Assembly: GCF_052116585.1 (NCBI RefSeq)
Contig: NZ_JBQKKT010000032.1
Location: 1 to 24,255, forward strand
DNA from: Luteococcus sp052116585
GTDB taxonomy: Bacteria > Actinomycetota > Actinomycetes > Propionibacteriales > Propionibacteriaceae
DNA length: 24,255 bases
Direction of reading: 5' to 3'
How positions within the stretch are numbered: position 1 is the first letter of the stretch; every line of letters begins with the position of its first letter. A program made the translations under genes and the position numbers. Below are positions 1-7,853 of the stretch, one piece after another. The notes beneath the pieces are model-generated. The model had not been told where the DNA came from. It made no database searches and saw only the letters and a list, made by a program, of their open reading frames with translations.

Positions 1-71
1 CAGGCCCGGTGACAACACCCCCCGGATCATTGGTGAGACAGGGGCACTGAGTCATGCCGGGCCCGGCGACC

Positions 72-94
72 GTGACCCCTCCCTACGGGGTCAC
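72..94 (-). terminator. Hairpin after the lipoprotein gene
   Basis: A perfect 8-bp inverted repeat, GTGACCCC (72-79) and GGGGTCAC (87-94), with a 7-nt loop lies 40 bases beyond the stop of the minus-strand lipoprotein gene. There is no T tract, as is common for terminators in high-GC actinobacteria. I see no gene in bases 1-71. Confidence 0.5.
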
Positions 95-134
95 CAGCAA
101 GGTAACGGGGAGACCCCATCTGCCGGGGGCAGGG

Positions 135-836
135 TCAGAAGGGGCGGTATTCCTGACGGCTCATGAAGGCACCGTGTCCCGTCGTTGTGTTCCAGCAGGT
201 CAACCCCTCGAAGGCCGAGGTGCAGGCGAAGCTCCCGAACGTGGCGGAACGCCCGTACTGCAGCACCGTGACGCCAGGCCAGGCGGAGTCGGGGACGTCA
301 TTTTGCAGGCGGGTGGTGGGGCCCGCGGGAGCATCCAATGCGACCCACATGTAGCCGTCGTCCGCCGGCTTCCAGTCCTGTTCATGGACAGCGCAGCCGG
401 CCCGCCCGTCGACGGTGAAGTCACAGCCGATGTTGCCGGTGGGCGTGCGTAGGGAGGCTGCAGATGTCCCATAGCCCACGTCGCGAGCCTCGAGCCTGAT
501 CGCGCCACTCGGTACCGGGCGGGCAGCGGAGGCCGTCGTGACCACCGGGGTCGTCGAGGCCGGCGCGGAGCCGGGGGAGGCGGGGGAGGTGATCCCCGCT
601 GCAGGCGACGCGTTGGCGGAGGACACGTTGGTGGAGGACACGGCGGCTGAGGACACGTCGGCTGAGGACACGGCGGCGGGGACCGAGCTGGAGGATGAGG
701 CGGGCTGGACCGTGCTCGATGCCGGCGTGGCGACGTCCCGGGCCTCGAAGGTGACGCTGTCCTGGCCGCAGGCCGCCACCAAGGGGACGGCGAGCACGGC
801 GAGCGTGAAAGGCGACAGGTGGGTGCGACGAGGCAC
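135..836 (-). CDS. Secreted lipoprotein with C-terminal four-Cys DUF6636-like domain
   Basis: Predicted 233-aa exported lipoprotein of unknown function. I chose the GTG at 836 because an AAGGAAG ribosome site lies about 9 nt upstream and because this start puts a normal signal peptide (VPRRTHLSPFTLAVLAVPL) directly before the lipobox VAAC-G. The upstream in-frame ATG at 914 would add 26 charged residues before the signal. After the lipid-anchored Cys comes a Ser/Ala/Val-rich linker, partly built of 5-residue repeats. The C-terminal ~120 residues contain TPTGNIGCDF, GCAVHE, FACTSAFEGLTCWN and a terminal GHGAFMSRQEYRPF. This Cys spacing and the 'GNIGC ... LTC-N ... G-G-SR--Y' pattern match secreted actinobacterial DUF6636-type domains as I recall them. 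Two disulfides are likely. The gene is divergent from ispH and functionally unrelated as far as can be seen. Confidence 0.8.
   Translation of the reverse strand: MPRRTHLSPFTLAVLAVPLVAACGQDSVTFEARDVATPASSTVQPASSSSSVPAAVSSADVSSAAVSSTNVSSANASPAAGITSPASPGSAPASTTPVVTTASAARPVPSGAIRLEARDVGYGTSAASLRTPTGNIGCDFTVDGRAGCAVHEQDWKPADDGYMWVALDAPAGPTTRLQNDVPDSAWPGVTVLQYGRSATFGSFACTSAFEGLTCWNTTTGHGAFMSRQEYRPF
616..675. repeat. 15-bp tandem repeat inside the lipoprotein linker
   Basis: Four copies of a 15-bp unit with core GAGGACACG (616-630, 631-645, 646-660, 661-675). On the coding strand they encode five-residue Ser-Ser-containing units (V-S-S-A/T-x). They form part of the flexible linker between lipid anchor and folded domain, and copy number could vary between strains. 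Confidence 0.8.
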
Positions 837-993
837 CGGGGGGGCTTCCTTGTCCGGGAGATGGCGCGGACGGCCGCTGTCAGGCGACGGCGAAAGGCCA
901 TGACGGGGGGTCATTGACGTGCAGTCTTTCGCGGCTGGGGGTCCGTGGACGCCGATCGACTGCTCGATTCAGAGGGGCTTCAGCGACGGCCCC

Positions 994-1005
994 TAGACTT
1001 GGGCC
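994..1005 (+). promoter_or_regulatory. Leaderless promoter of ispH
   Basis: TAGACT at 994-999 is a good actinobacterial -10 hexamer (TANNNT). It ends exactly 6 nt before the ATG at 1006 and no Shine-Dalgarno sequence is present, so transcription probably starts at or next to the start codon. No convincing -35 is visible. Confidence 0.6.
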
Positions 1006-1971
1006 ATGACCGAATCTGCCAAGCACGTCGTCGTCGCCGCCCCGCGTGGATACTGCGCCGGAGTCGACCGCGCCGTGATCACCGTCGAGAAGGCGCTGGA
1101 CATCTACGGTGCCCCCGTCTATGTGCGCAAGCAGATCGTGCACAACAAGCACGTCGTGGAGACGCTCGAGCAGCGGGGAGCCATCTTCGTCGAGGAACTC
1201 GACGAGGTTCCCGCCGGTGCCACCGTCGTCTTCAGCGCCCACGGCGTCAGCCCGGCCGTGCACGAACAGGCCGCCGAACGCCAGTTGAAGACGATTGATG
1301 CCACCTGCCCGCTGGTCACCAAGGTGCACCACGAGGCCAAGCGATTCGCCAAGGACGAGCTGCCCATCGTGCTCATCGGCCACGCCGGTCACGAGGAGGT
1401 GGAGGGCACCATGGGAGAGGCGCCCGACCACATGACCCTCGTCCAGCACCCGGATGACGTCGACCAGGTGGAGCTGCCCACGGACAAGCCAGTGGTGTGG
1501 CTCAGCCAGACCACGCTCAGCGTGGACGAGACCATGGAGACGGTGGACCGGCTCAAGGAGAAGTTCCCGCTGCTGCAGGCTCCCCCGAGCGACGACATCT
1601 GCTACGCCACCCAGAACCGCCAGCAGGCGGTGAAGGAGATCGCCGCCAACTCGGACCTGGTGATCGTCGTCGGGTCCTCCAATTCGTCCAACTCCGTCCG
1701 GCTGGTGGAAGTAGCCCTCGAGGCCGGCGCCAAGGCCGCCTACCGCGTGGACAATGCCTCGGAGATCGACGAGGCCTGGCTGGATGGCGTTGACCGCATC
1801 GGCATCACCAGCGGCGCCTCGGTGCCGGAGGTGCTCGTCGACGGAGTTCTGGAGTACCTGGAGGGGAAGGGATACCCCAAGGCCGTGGAGGAGCGGATCA
1901 TCGAGGAGTCGCTGACCTTCGCACTGCCGCCGGAACTGCGCAAGGACATGAAGCAGCGCGAGCAGGCCTGA
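1006..1971 (+). CDS. ispH: 4-hydroxy-3-methylbut-2-enyl diphosphate reductase (IspH/LytB)
   Basis: Last enzyme of the MEP isoprenoid pathway: it reduces HMBPP to IPP and DMAPP with a [4Fe-4S] cluster in the cytosol. The 321-aa length is typical. All three cluster cysteines are visible: Cys17 in RGYCAGV, Cys101 in DATCPLVTKVH and Cys199 in DDICYATQNRQ. The catalytic HxxHxEVxGT segment is present as GHAGHEEVEGTMG with Glu131, and so is the substrate-binding SSNSSNSVRL motif. The ATG at 1006 is set by the near-perfect N-terminus and a leaderless -10 box 6 nt upstream. The gene is monocistronic, followed by a 13-bp terminator stem. Identification is secure. Confidence 0.98.
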   Translation: MTESAKHVVVAAPRGYCAGVDRAVITVEKALDIYGAPVYVRKQIVHNKHVVETLEQRGAIFVEELDEVPAGATVVFSAHGVSPAVHEQAAERQLKTIDATCPLVTKVHHEAKRFAKDELPIVLIGHAGHEEVEGTMGEAPDHMTLVQHPDDVDQVELPTDKPVVWLSQTTLSVDETMETVDRLKEKFPLLQAPPSDDICYATQNRQQAVKEIAANSDLVIVVGSSNSSNSVRLVEVALEAGAKAAYRVDNASEIDEAWLDGVDRIGITSGASVPEVLVDGVLEYLEGKGYPKAVEERIIEESLTFALPPELRKDMKQREQA

Positions 1972-2005
1972 CCTCACGCCGACACCCGCAGGAACACACC
2001 GCGAC

Positions 2006-2037
2006 GACGGCTCCCTCCCACGGCGGAGGGAGCCGTC
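2006..2037 (+). terminator. Terminator hairpin after ispH
   Basis: A perfect 13-bp inverted repeat (GACGGCTCCCTCC at 2006-2018 and its complement at 2025-2037) with a 6-nt loop, 34 bases after the ispH stop. It has no U tract. It separates ispH from the independently promoted GPP34-family gene. Confidence 0.8.
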
Positions 2038-2105
2038 ACACGTCTGCCGACGAATTCAGTCCGCAGACGGATGGCTGAGCGCACCCGACGCAGTTGACTG
2101 GTGCC

Positions 2106-2762
2106 ATGGAGAACACGATCGCGCATGACCTGATGTTGCTCGCCCTCAAGCCCTCGGACGGCGGGCGACGCCAGACGGCATCTCTCAGCTACGCCATTCC
2201 GGCGGTGCTCCTGGCCGAGCTGGCCCTTGGGGCCGCGCTCTCATTGAACGGAAAGCAGGTCACGGTGAGTGGCCAGCACGACGGACAGCTTCCGGAGGCG
2301 CTGCGGCGCACCCTCGACGCAGCTCGTCAGGCGGGGGATCGCAAGCCTCGCGTGCTGGTCCAGAAGGTGCGCAAGGGCAGCGACATCGGGGTGCTGGATG
2401 ACCTGGTGCGAGCTGGTCAGGTTCGCCGCTCCACGCGCACGGTCATCGGTCTGTTCGACTCCACCAAGGAGATCGCCACCAATGCTCACGCGGTGCGTCA
2501 ACTCGCCGACCAGACGCAGCATGCGCTGCGGGCCGGAACCACCGACCAGCGCACCCTCGTCCTGGCCTGGGGGCTGCGCATCGCACGGCTCGAGAAGCAG
2601 GTGCTCGGAGACGACTACCGTCAGCTGCGCAAGCAGGCCGAGCGGATGTGCGATGCCGGCGCGCTCCCGGACGTCGTCCTGGAGGTCCTGCGGGGAGGCC
2701 TCAAGGCGAGGGAGGCGATGGAGTCCTCGGCGTCGTCGACGGCGGTCGTCGCCAGCTCATAG
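2106..2762 (+). CDS. GPP34 (GOLPH3/Vps74-like) family protein
   Basis: 218-aa cytosolic protein of the GOLPH3/Vps74 (GPP34) family, whose eukaryotic members bind phosphatidylinositol-4-phosphate at the Golgi. The role of the many actinobacterial copies is unclear, and membrane-lipid binding is only an inference. The N-terminus has the family pattern: HDLMLLALKPSDG, then SYAIPAVLLAELALGAAL, then a short beta region (GKQVTVSG). It continues with alpha-helical segments such as LDDLVRAGQVRR and, in the C-terminal half, TLVLAWGLRIARLEKQVLG. A TTG at 2094 is in frame, but the ATG at 2106 is preferred: it starts directly at the conserved ENTIAHDLMLLAL segment and has a TTGACT hexamer at 2094-2099, again 6 nt upstream. 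It converges on ilvA with 24 bases between stops. Confidence 0.85.
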   Translation: MENTIAHDLMLLALKPSDGGRRQTASLSYAIPAVLLAELALGAALSLNGKQVTVSGQHDGQLPEALRRTLDAARQAGDRKPRVLVQKVRKGSDIGVLDDLVRAGQVRRSTRTVIGLFDSTKEIATNAHAVRQLADQTQHALRAGTTDQRTLVLAWGLRIARLEKQVLGDDYRQLRKQAERMCDAGALPDVVLEVLRGGLKAREAMESSASSTAVVASS

Positions 2763-2786
2763 TCCCCGACGGGAATCCGAGCGTGC

Positions 2787-4052
2787 TCAGATGAGGAATC
2801 GGTAGAAGGGCGAGTCGGGGGAGACCACCTCGCTGGTGATGCCGGAGGCCGTCATCCGTGCCATCAGCTGCGGGTAGGTGGCCGGATCGCCCAGCTCGAT
2901 GCCCACCAGCGCCGGACCGATCTCACGATTGGACCGCTTCACGTACTCAAAGTAGGTGATGTCGTCGTCGCTGCCGAGCACCTCGTCGAGGAAGCGGCGC
3001 AGCGCGCCTGGCTCCTGGGGGAAGTTGACCAGGAGGTAGTGCTTGCGCCCCTCCTGGATGAGGGAACGCTCGACGATCTCGGCATAGCGGGAGACATCGT
3101 TGTTGCCGCCGCTGACGATCGCCACCACGCTCTGGCCGGGCTCGACGCTCACCGCCGGGGTGTGCGTGGAGGAACGCAGGGACGCGGCGGCCAGCGCACC
3201 GGCAGGTTCGGCGATGATGCCGTCCACCTGGTACATGGCCAGCATCTCCGTGCAGATCTCCCCTTCGGGGACGGTGACCAGTTCCACCTCGGCGGCCTGC
3301 ACCAGGGGGAAGGTGAAGTCACCCGCGCGACGGACCGCGGCCCCGTCGACGAAGGTGTCAATGGTCGCAAGTTCGACGGGTTCCCCCGCTGCGCGTGCGG
3401 CGGCCATGCAGGCGGCACCCGCGGGTTCCACTCCGACGATCCGTGTCCGGGGATGGCGATCCAGCCATGCCGCGCAGCCAGCCAGCATGCCGCCACCGCC
3501 GGCGGGTACGAGCAGCACGTCGGGCACATGGCCGAGTTGTTCGACGATTTCCCGCGCGACTGTTCCTTGGCCAGCGGCGGTGCGGGGATCGTCGAAGGCG
3601 GAGACCATGGTGGCCCCGCTGCTGGCCACGTACTCCTTGGCGGCAGCGGCTGCCTCGTCGTAGGTGTCACCCGTCACCACCAGCTCCACCCACTCGCCGC
3701 CCAGCGCGATCATCCGGTCGCGCTTCTGGCGGGGGGTGGTGGTGGGGACGAAGATGCGGCCCTTGATGCCCAGTCGTGCGCAGCTCCAGGCCACGCCCTG
3801 ACCGTGATTGCCGGCGGAGGCGCAGACCACTCCGGCTGCGCGTTCGGCGGTGGGCAGTTGGCTGATGAGGTTGTAGGCACCGCGCAGCTTGTAGGAGCGC
3901 ACGGGCTGCAGGTCCTCTCGCTTGAGCCAGACCTCGGCTCCGGTCGCCTCGCTCAGGCGCGCATTGCGCTGGAGCGGGGTTCGTACCGTCACGCCGTAGA
4001 GCCGGGTGGCTGCGTCGTCGACGAAATTGGCCAGGTCTGCAAGGGAGGTCAC
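2787..4052 (-). CDS. ilvA: Threonine ammonia-lyase (threonine dehydratase)
   Basis: Pyridoxal-phosphate enzyme that deaminates threonine to 2-oxobutyrate, the first committed step of isoleucine synthesis. In 421 residues one sees the PLP lysine Lys55 in SYKLRGAYN, the SAGNHGQGVA substrate loop and the PLP-phosphate loop PAGGGGMLAG. A C-terminal ACT-like regulatory region of about 95 residues follows (from HYLLVNFPQEPGALRRFLDEVL). This is the short biosynthetic type with a single regulatory domain, as in corynebacteria and relatives, so feedback control by isoleucine is likely. The GTG start at 4052 is supported by a TAGGAT box 6 nt upstream. The gene lies 44 bases behind rmuC but has its own promoter. 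Confidence 0.95.
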   Translation of the reverse strand: MTSLADLANFVDDAATRLYGVTVRTPLQRNARLSEATGAEVWLKREDLQPVRSYKLRGAYNLISQLPTAERAAGVVCASAGNHGQGVAWSCARLGIKGRIFVPTTTPRQKRDRMIALGGEWVELVVTGDTYDEAAAAAKEYVASSGATMVSAFDDPRTAAGQGTVAREIVEQLGHVPDVLLVPAGGGGMLAGCAAWLDRHPRTRIVGVEPAGAACMAAARAAGEPVELATIDTFVDGAAVRRAGDFTFPLVQAAEVELVTVPEGEICTEMLAMYQVDGIIAEPAGALAAASLRSSTHTPAVSVEPGQSVVAIVSGGNNDVSRYAEIVERSLIQEGRKHYLLVNFPQEPGALRRFLDEVLGSDDDITYFEYVKRSNREIGPALVGIELGDPATYPQLMARMTASGITSEVVSPDSPFYRFLI

Positions 4053-4064
4053 CGATTCATCCTA
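4053..4064 (-). promoter_or_regulatory. Leaderless promoter of ilvA
   Basis: On the minus strand TAGGAT (4064 to 4059) is followed by exactly 6 nt and then the GTG start at 4052. There is no Shine-Dalgarno sequence. It lies in the short rmuC-ilvA gap, so ilvA need not depend on the rmuC transcript. Confidence 0.55.
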
Positions 4065-4096
4065 GGCGGGTTGCTGGACGATGCCTCCCGAGGCCG

Positions 4097-5692
4097 TCAG
4101 CTGGACCGCCGGGCATCGTGACCCGTTGGTGGGAGGGTCTCGGGAGCCACCAGCTCGTCGAGCGTCGGTTGCGTCCGGTGCAGTTCCGAGCGCTCGGGGA
4201 GTGCTGCTGTCCCACCTGCTGCTGCGGTGGAATCCGGTGCGCTGGTGAGCTCCGGCGCAGTGAGCGGGCGCGGTGTCTCCTGCACGGGCTTGCCGGGCGG
4301 CAGCTCCGTGTGGGTCACCTGCAGATCATTGAAGCGGCGGGCGGTCACCATCACGCGGCTCTCCAGGGATCCCAGCGTGGAGTTGTAGGCCCGCACGGCC
4401 TGGGCCAGGCCGCGACCGACGCCGTCGAAGTGCTGCCCCATCCGCGCCAGCCGCTCGTGCAGTTCGCGCCCCAGTTCGGCCACCTGGGCGGCGCTCTCGG
4501 CCAGGGCAGCCTGTTGCCAGCCATGCGCCACCGCCCGGAGCATGGGGATCAGGATGCTCGGAGTGGCCAATGTGATGTTGCGTCGGGCCGCATACTCGTG
4601 CAGATCGGGCATCTGTTCGTGTGCGGCCTGCAGGAAGGCCTCGCTGGGCATGAACAGGATCGTGAACTCGGGGGTGTTCTTCTCCAGCTTCCAGTACTGC
4701 TTGCTGGACAGCTGGTCGATGTGGGTGCGGACGTGGCGTGCGAAGGTGGCCAGGTGTGCGTCGCGCAGGTTGTCATCGGTGGCCTCATAGGCGTCCAGGA
4801 AGGCGCTCAGCGGCACCTTGGAGTCCACGAACAGGACCTTTCCGTCGGCCAGGTTCACCCGCATGTCGGGGCGCTGCACGCCATCCTCGGTGGTGGTGGA
4901 GGTCTGCACGTCGAAGTCGCAGCGTTCCACCATGCCCGCCAGCTCGGCCACCCGCTTGAGCTGGGTCTCGCCCCAGGTGCCCCGCACCTGCGGTTTGCGC
5001 AGGGCGCTGACCAGCGAGTTGGTCTCGCGACGCAGGTTCTCGCTGGTGACCAGCACTGAATTGATCTGTTCGCGCATCTCCGCGGTAGCGCTGGCCCGCT
5101 CGCGCTCCACCTGGTTGATCCGCTCATTCATCAGCTTGAGGCTCTCGGCGACGGGGGTCATCAGGTCTGCCGTGGCTCGCAATCGGGCTTCTGCCGCGGC
5201 GTCGGCCTGCTTGCCCTGCCGCTCGAGGCTCTCGTGGGAGAGCACCTTGAAGCGATTCTCGATGGATTCCCGGTCCGCAGCCAGTTCCTCGGCTCGGGCA
5301 ACTGCGGCATCTCGTTCGGCGATGACGCCCGTGAGACGGGCCTGCACATCGGCCTTCTCCCCGAGGGCCTGTGCTGTCTGCGCATTGGCCTGGGCCACCT
5401 GGGTCTGCGCATCCGCGACGTCGGCCCGAACGGTGGCAGCCTCGGCCCGCATCCGCTCCGCCTCGGCCCGCGCTCGTTCCAGGTCTGCACGTACCTCCGA
5501 CATCTGGTTCCAGGCCTTGGCAGCGTCGGCGCGCAGGGTGGCTGCTTCGGCGCGCGCCTCGGACACGGCGCTCTGGCCCGAGGCCTCCAGCGCTGCCCGA
5601 CGCGCACGAGCGACGAACGCGCTGGTAGCGACGCCGACCAGCAGGCCGACGGCAAGCCCCGCCAGCAGCATGACGATCGAGGTGGTGTCCAT
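4097..5692 (-). CDS. rmuC: RmuC-family DNA recombination protein
   Basis: 531-aa membrane-anchored protein of the RmuC family, which limits inversion/recombination at short inverted repeats. A nuclease-like core is proposed for the family. Residues ~5-28 form one N-terminal transmembrane segment (SIVMLLAGLAVGLLVGVATS). A long Ala/Glu/Arg-rich coiled coil follows to about residue 200. The conserved RmuC core comes next, with RGTWGETQLKRVAELAGM, RPDMRVNLADGKVLFVDSKVPLSAF (broken here only for description), TPEFTILFMPSEAFLQAA and ATPSILIPMLRAVAHGW. The tail is Pro/Thr-rich and probably disordered. The ATG at 5692 is preferred because it places the membrane segment at the N-terminus; an in-frame GTG at 5701 is possible. 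It is divergent from apeB. Confidence 0.93.
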   Translation of the reverse strand: MDTTSIVMLLAGLAVGLLVGVATSAFVARARRAALEASGQSAVSEARAEAATLRADAAKAWNQMSEVRADLERARAEAERMRAEAATVRADVADAQTQVAQANAQTAQALGEKADVQARLTGVIAERDAAVARAEELAADRESIENRFKVLSHESLERQGKQADAAAEARLRATADLMTPVAESLKLMNERINQVERERASATAEMREQINSVLVTSENLRRETNSLVSALRKPQVRGTWGETQLKRVAELAGMVERCDFDVQTSTTTEDGVQRPDMRVNLADGKVLFVDSKVPLSAFLDAYEATDDNLRDAHLATFARHVRTHIDQLSSKQYWKLEKNTPEFTILFMPSEAFLQAAHEQMPDLHEYAARRNITLATPSILIPMLRAVAHGWQQAALAESAAQVAELGRELHERLARMGQHFDGVGRGLAQAVRAYNSTLGSLESRVMVTARRFNDLQVTHTELPPGKPVQETPRPLTAPELTSAPDSTAAAGGTAALPERSELHRTQPTLDELVAPETLPPTGHDARRSS

Positions 5693-5781
5693 GGCGTCCA
5701 CTGTGCCCCACACCCCTGACAATTTTGCCGCACCATGCCCCACCAGCGCGGCCCGCGGTGGTGTTGGCCGTGACAACGGGG

Positions 5782-5793
5782 GATAATGCCGGC
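5782..5793 (+). promoter_or_regulatory. Leaderless promoter of apeB
   Basis: GATAAT at 5782-5787 is followed by 6 nt and the ATG at 5794, with no ribosome-binding site. It is the best -10 match of the leaderless set in this window. Confidence 0.6.
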
Positions 5794-7062
5794 ATGCCCA
5801 GTGACGCTGCACTCGACTTCATCGGATCCTTCGCCGACTTCGTGACCGCCTCGCCCACCAGCTACCACGCGGTGGCCGAGATGGCCGAGCACTTGCGGGC
5901 AAGTGGTTTCGTGGAACTGGATGAGCGTGAGGCGTGGGGCGAGATCGCCGGTGGACAGTTCGTGGTCCGCGACGGCGCGCTGATCGCCTGGCTGGTTCCC
6001 GAGGGGGTGGACGAGAACTCGGGCTATCGGATCGTCGGATCGCACACCGATTCGCCGAGTTTCAAGCTCAAGCCCAATCCCACCTGCACCACCGTCGGCT
6101 GGCAGCAGGCCGGCATGGAGGTCTACGGCGGTCCGCTCAACAACTCGTGGCTTGACCGTGAACTCGGCCTGGCCGGGCGTCTGGGCACCGTCGACGGCCA
6201 GGTGCACCTGGTGCGCACCGGCCCCATCGCCCGGATCGCCCAGCTGGCGCCCCATCTGGACCGCAGTGTCAACGAGAGTCTGCACCTGGACCGTCAGCGC
6301 CACCTGATGCCCTTCTACTCGCTCGACACCAGCCTGGACATCGAGGAATACCTCTGCCGCGTCGCCCACATCGACGTCAGCGATCTGGCGCACCATGACG
6401 TGTACGCCTACCCCACGGAGGCCCCTGCCGTCTTCGGACCGGACCAGGAATTCTTCGCGTCCAGTCGGATGGACAACCTGTCCAGCGTCTTCGCCAGTTT
6501 GCGTGCGCTGATGGACGTCGCGCCGGGGAGGGATGTCCCTGTGCTGGCGGCCTTCGACCACGAGGAGGTGGGCAGCTCAACACGCTCGGGTGCCTGCGGT
6601 CCATTCCTCGAGGATGTCCTGGTGCGCCTCTCGGAGGGGCTCGGTTTCGTGGGTGCCGCACATCGGGCGGCCCTGGCGCGTTCGTCCTGCCTCAGTGCCG
6701 ACGCGGGACACGCGGTGCACCCCAACTACGTCGAGATGCATGACCCGAACAACCACCCGCAGCTCAATGCGGGCCCGCTGCTCAAGATCAATGGCAACCA
6801 GCGCTATGCCACCGATGGAATCGGCGCTGCCCTGTGGAAGCGGGCCTGTGAGCGGGCCGATGTGCCCACCCAGGCATTCGTCGGGAACAATGCCGTTCCC
6901 TGCGGTTCCACGACTGGCCCGCTGACGGCGACCCGGTTGGGCATCACCACCGTCGACGTGGGCATTCCCCTGCTCAGCATGCACTCGGCGCGCGAGCTGT
7001 GTGGGGTGGAGGATCCCTGGTACTTCAAGCGTTCCCTGGAGGCCTACTGGGCGGGTGCTTGA
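5794..7062 (+). CDS. apeB: M18 family aminopeptidase
   Basis: Cytosolic zinc aminopeptidase of family M18 (aspartyl aminopeptidase type) that removes N-terminal residues, often acidic ones, from peptides. At 422 aa it has the usual length. Metal and catalytic motifs are visible: GSHTDSPSFKLKPNP near the N-terminus (His and Asp), SRMDNLSSVFA, the catalytic Glu-Glu in AFDHEEVGSSTRSGA, and the C-terminal MHSARELCGVEDPWYF with a metal-binding His. ALIAWLVPEG and NAGPLLKINGNQRYATD are further family signatures. The ATG at 5794 is fixed by the leaderless box and by family N-termini; the longer in-frame extension starting at 5725 runs through the rmuC promoter region and is rejected. Confidence 0.95.
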   Translation: MPSDAALDFIGSFADFVTASPTSYHAVAEMAEHLRASGFVELDEREAWGEIAGGQFVVRDGALIAWLVPEGVDENSGYRIVGSHTDSPSFKLKPNPTCTTVGWQQAGMEVYGGPLNNSWLDRELGLAGRLGTVDGQVHLVRTGPIARIAQLAPHLDRSVNESLHLDRQRHLMPFYSLDTSLDIEEYLCRVAHIDVSDLAHHDVYAYPTEAPAVFGPDQEFFASSRMDNLSSVFASLRALMDVAPGRDVPVLAAFDHEEVGSSTRSGACGPFLEDVLVRLSEGLGFVGAAHRAALARSSCLSADAGHAVHPNYVEMHDPNNHPQLNAGPLLKINGNQRYATDGIGAALWKRACERADVPTQAFVGNNAVPCGSTTGPLTATRLGITTVDVGIPLLSMHSARELCGVEDPWYFKRSLEAYWAGA

Positions 7063-7065
7063 TCG

Positions 7066-7117
7066 CCCGGAAAGGTCAAGTCCTGTCCAGTCTTCTTCAG
7101 AGGATTTTCCGGGACAG
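7066..7117 (+). other. Alternative inverted repeats after apeB
   Basis: Two overlapping stems can form between apeB and the acetyltransferase: CCCGGAAA (7066-7073) with TTTCCGGG (7106-7113), and CCTGTCC (7082-7088) with GGACAGG (7112-7118). They are mutually exclusive at the 3' arm. They may be a weak terminator or nothing; I see no riboswitch class I recognise. Confidence 0.25.
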
Positions 7118-7197
7118 GTCTGGCGTGTTCACGCCCCCGTGCTCCAATATTGCTCTTCGCAGGGACGTTGACGGCAACTTCCCGCGATGCGGGAGAG

Positions 7198-7830
7198 ATG
7201 AAGCTGTCAGGGGCCAAGGTCATGGGTCCAGTGATGCGCGGGTTCGAAGTTCTGTGCCCGGGGCGCGTCCACGCGATGCGGATGGACCAACTCCGGCGTC
7301 AGGGCAGGTTGGAGTGGGGTCGGGCCACCTACGGCACACCCACGGTGCACACCTTCGAGGATGACGAGACCCGTCTGGTCGTCGGCTCCTTCACCTCGAT
7401 TGCCAAGGATGTCTCGATCCTGCTGGGAGGCAATCATGCGACCGACCGGGGGACCACCTATCCCTTCCGGATCATGTGGCAGACCGGTGGGCCGTACGAC
7501 GGTTTCCCCAGTTCCAAGGGTGACGTGGTGATCGGCAACGACGTGTGGATCGGGCACCGCAGCACCATCGTCTCGGGAGTGACGATCGGGGACGGCGCGA
7601 TCGTGGCAGCCGGGAGCCTGGTGGTGAAGGATGTGCCGCCCTACACGATCTGCGGGGGCAACCCGGCCAAGCCACTGCGCAGCCGCTTCCCCCAGGAAAT
7701 CGTCGACGAGTTGCTTGAGCTGCGGTGGTGGGACCTGCCCGACGAGACCATCAGGGGGCTCATCCCGGTGCTCAGCGGATCTGACACCGACGCCCTGCTG
7801 GCGGCCCTCAGAGCAGCACGCGGGCTCTGA
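7198..7830 (+). CDS. Vat/CatB-like hexapeptide-repeat acetyltransferase
   Basis: 210-aa left-handed beta-helix acyltransferase of the xenobiotic acetyltransferase branch (streptogramin Vat / chloramphenicol CatB type), which transfers acetyl from acetyl-CoA to a hydroxyl group. Seen are the front loop with the likely catalytic His (GGNHATDRGTTYPF), hexapeptide turns (GDVVIGNDVWIGHRSTIVSG, then VTIGDGAIVAAGSLVVKDV) and the typical C-terminal cap PPYTICGGNPAKPLRSRF followed by a helical tail (LLELRWWDLPDE). The substrate cannot be told from sequence, so antibiotic resistance is only one possibility and housekeeping sugar or polymer acetylation is another. The start is uncertain: ATG 7198 has a purine-rich site very close by, ATG 7222 has AGGGG at good spacing, and a TTG at 7150 extends the frame. 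It converges on the LCP gene. Confidence 0.82.
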   Translation: MKLSGAKVMGPVMRGFEVLCPGRVHAMRMDQLRRQGRLEWGRATYGTPTVHTFEDDETRLVVGSFTSIAKDVSILLGGNHATDRGTTYPFRIMWQTGGPYDGFPSSKGDVVIGNDVWIGHRSTIVSGVTIGDGAIVAAGSLVVKDVPPYTICGGNPAKPLRSRFPQEIVDELLELRWWDLPDETIRGLIPVLSGSDTDALLAALRAARGL

Positions 7831-7853
7831 GCGCCTGGCTGGGTAGTGGGCGA

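Noticed and set aside
880..1977. Long minus-strand frame of 365 codons opposite ispH
   Set aside because: It is antisense to a secure ispH, has His/Leu/Gly-rich composition typical of a shadow frame, and shows no domain.
4118..5059. Plus-strand frame opposite rmuC
   Set aside because: Shadow frame; rmuC motifs on the other strand are unambiguous.
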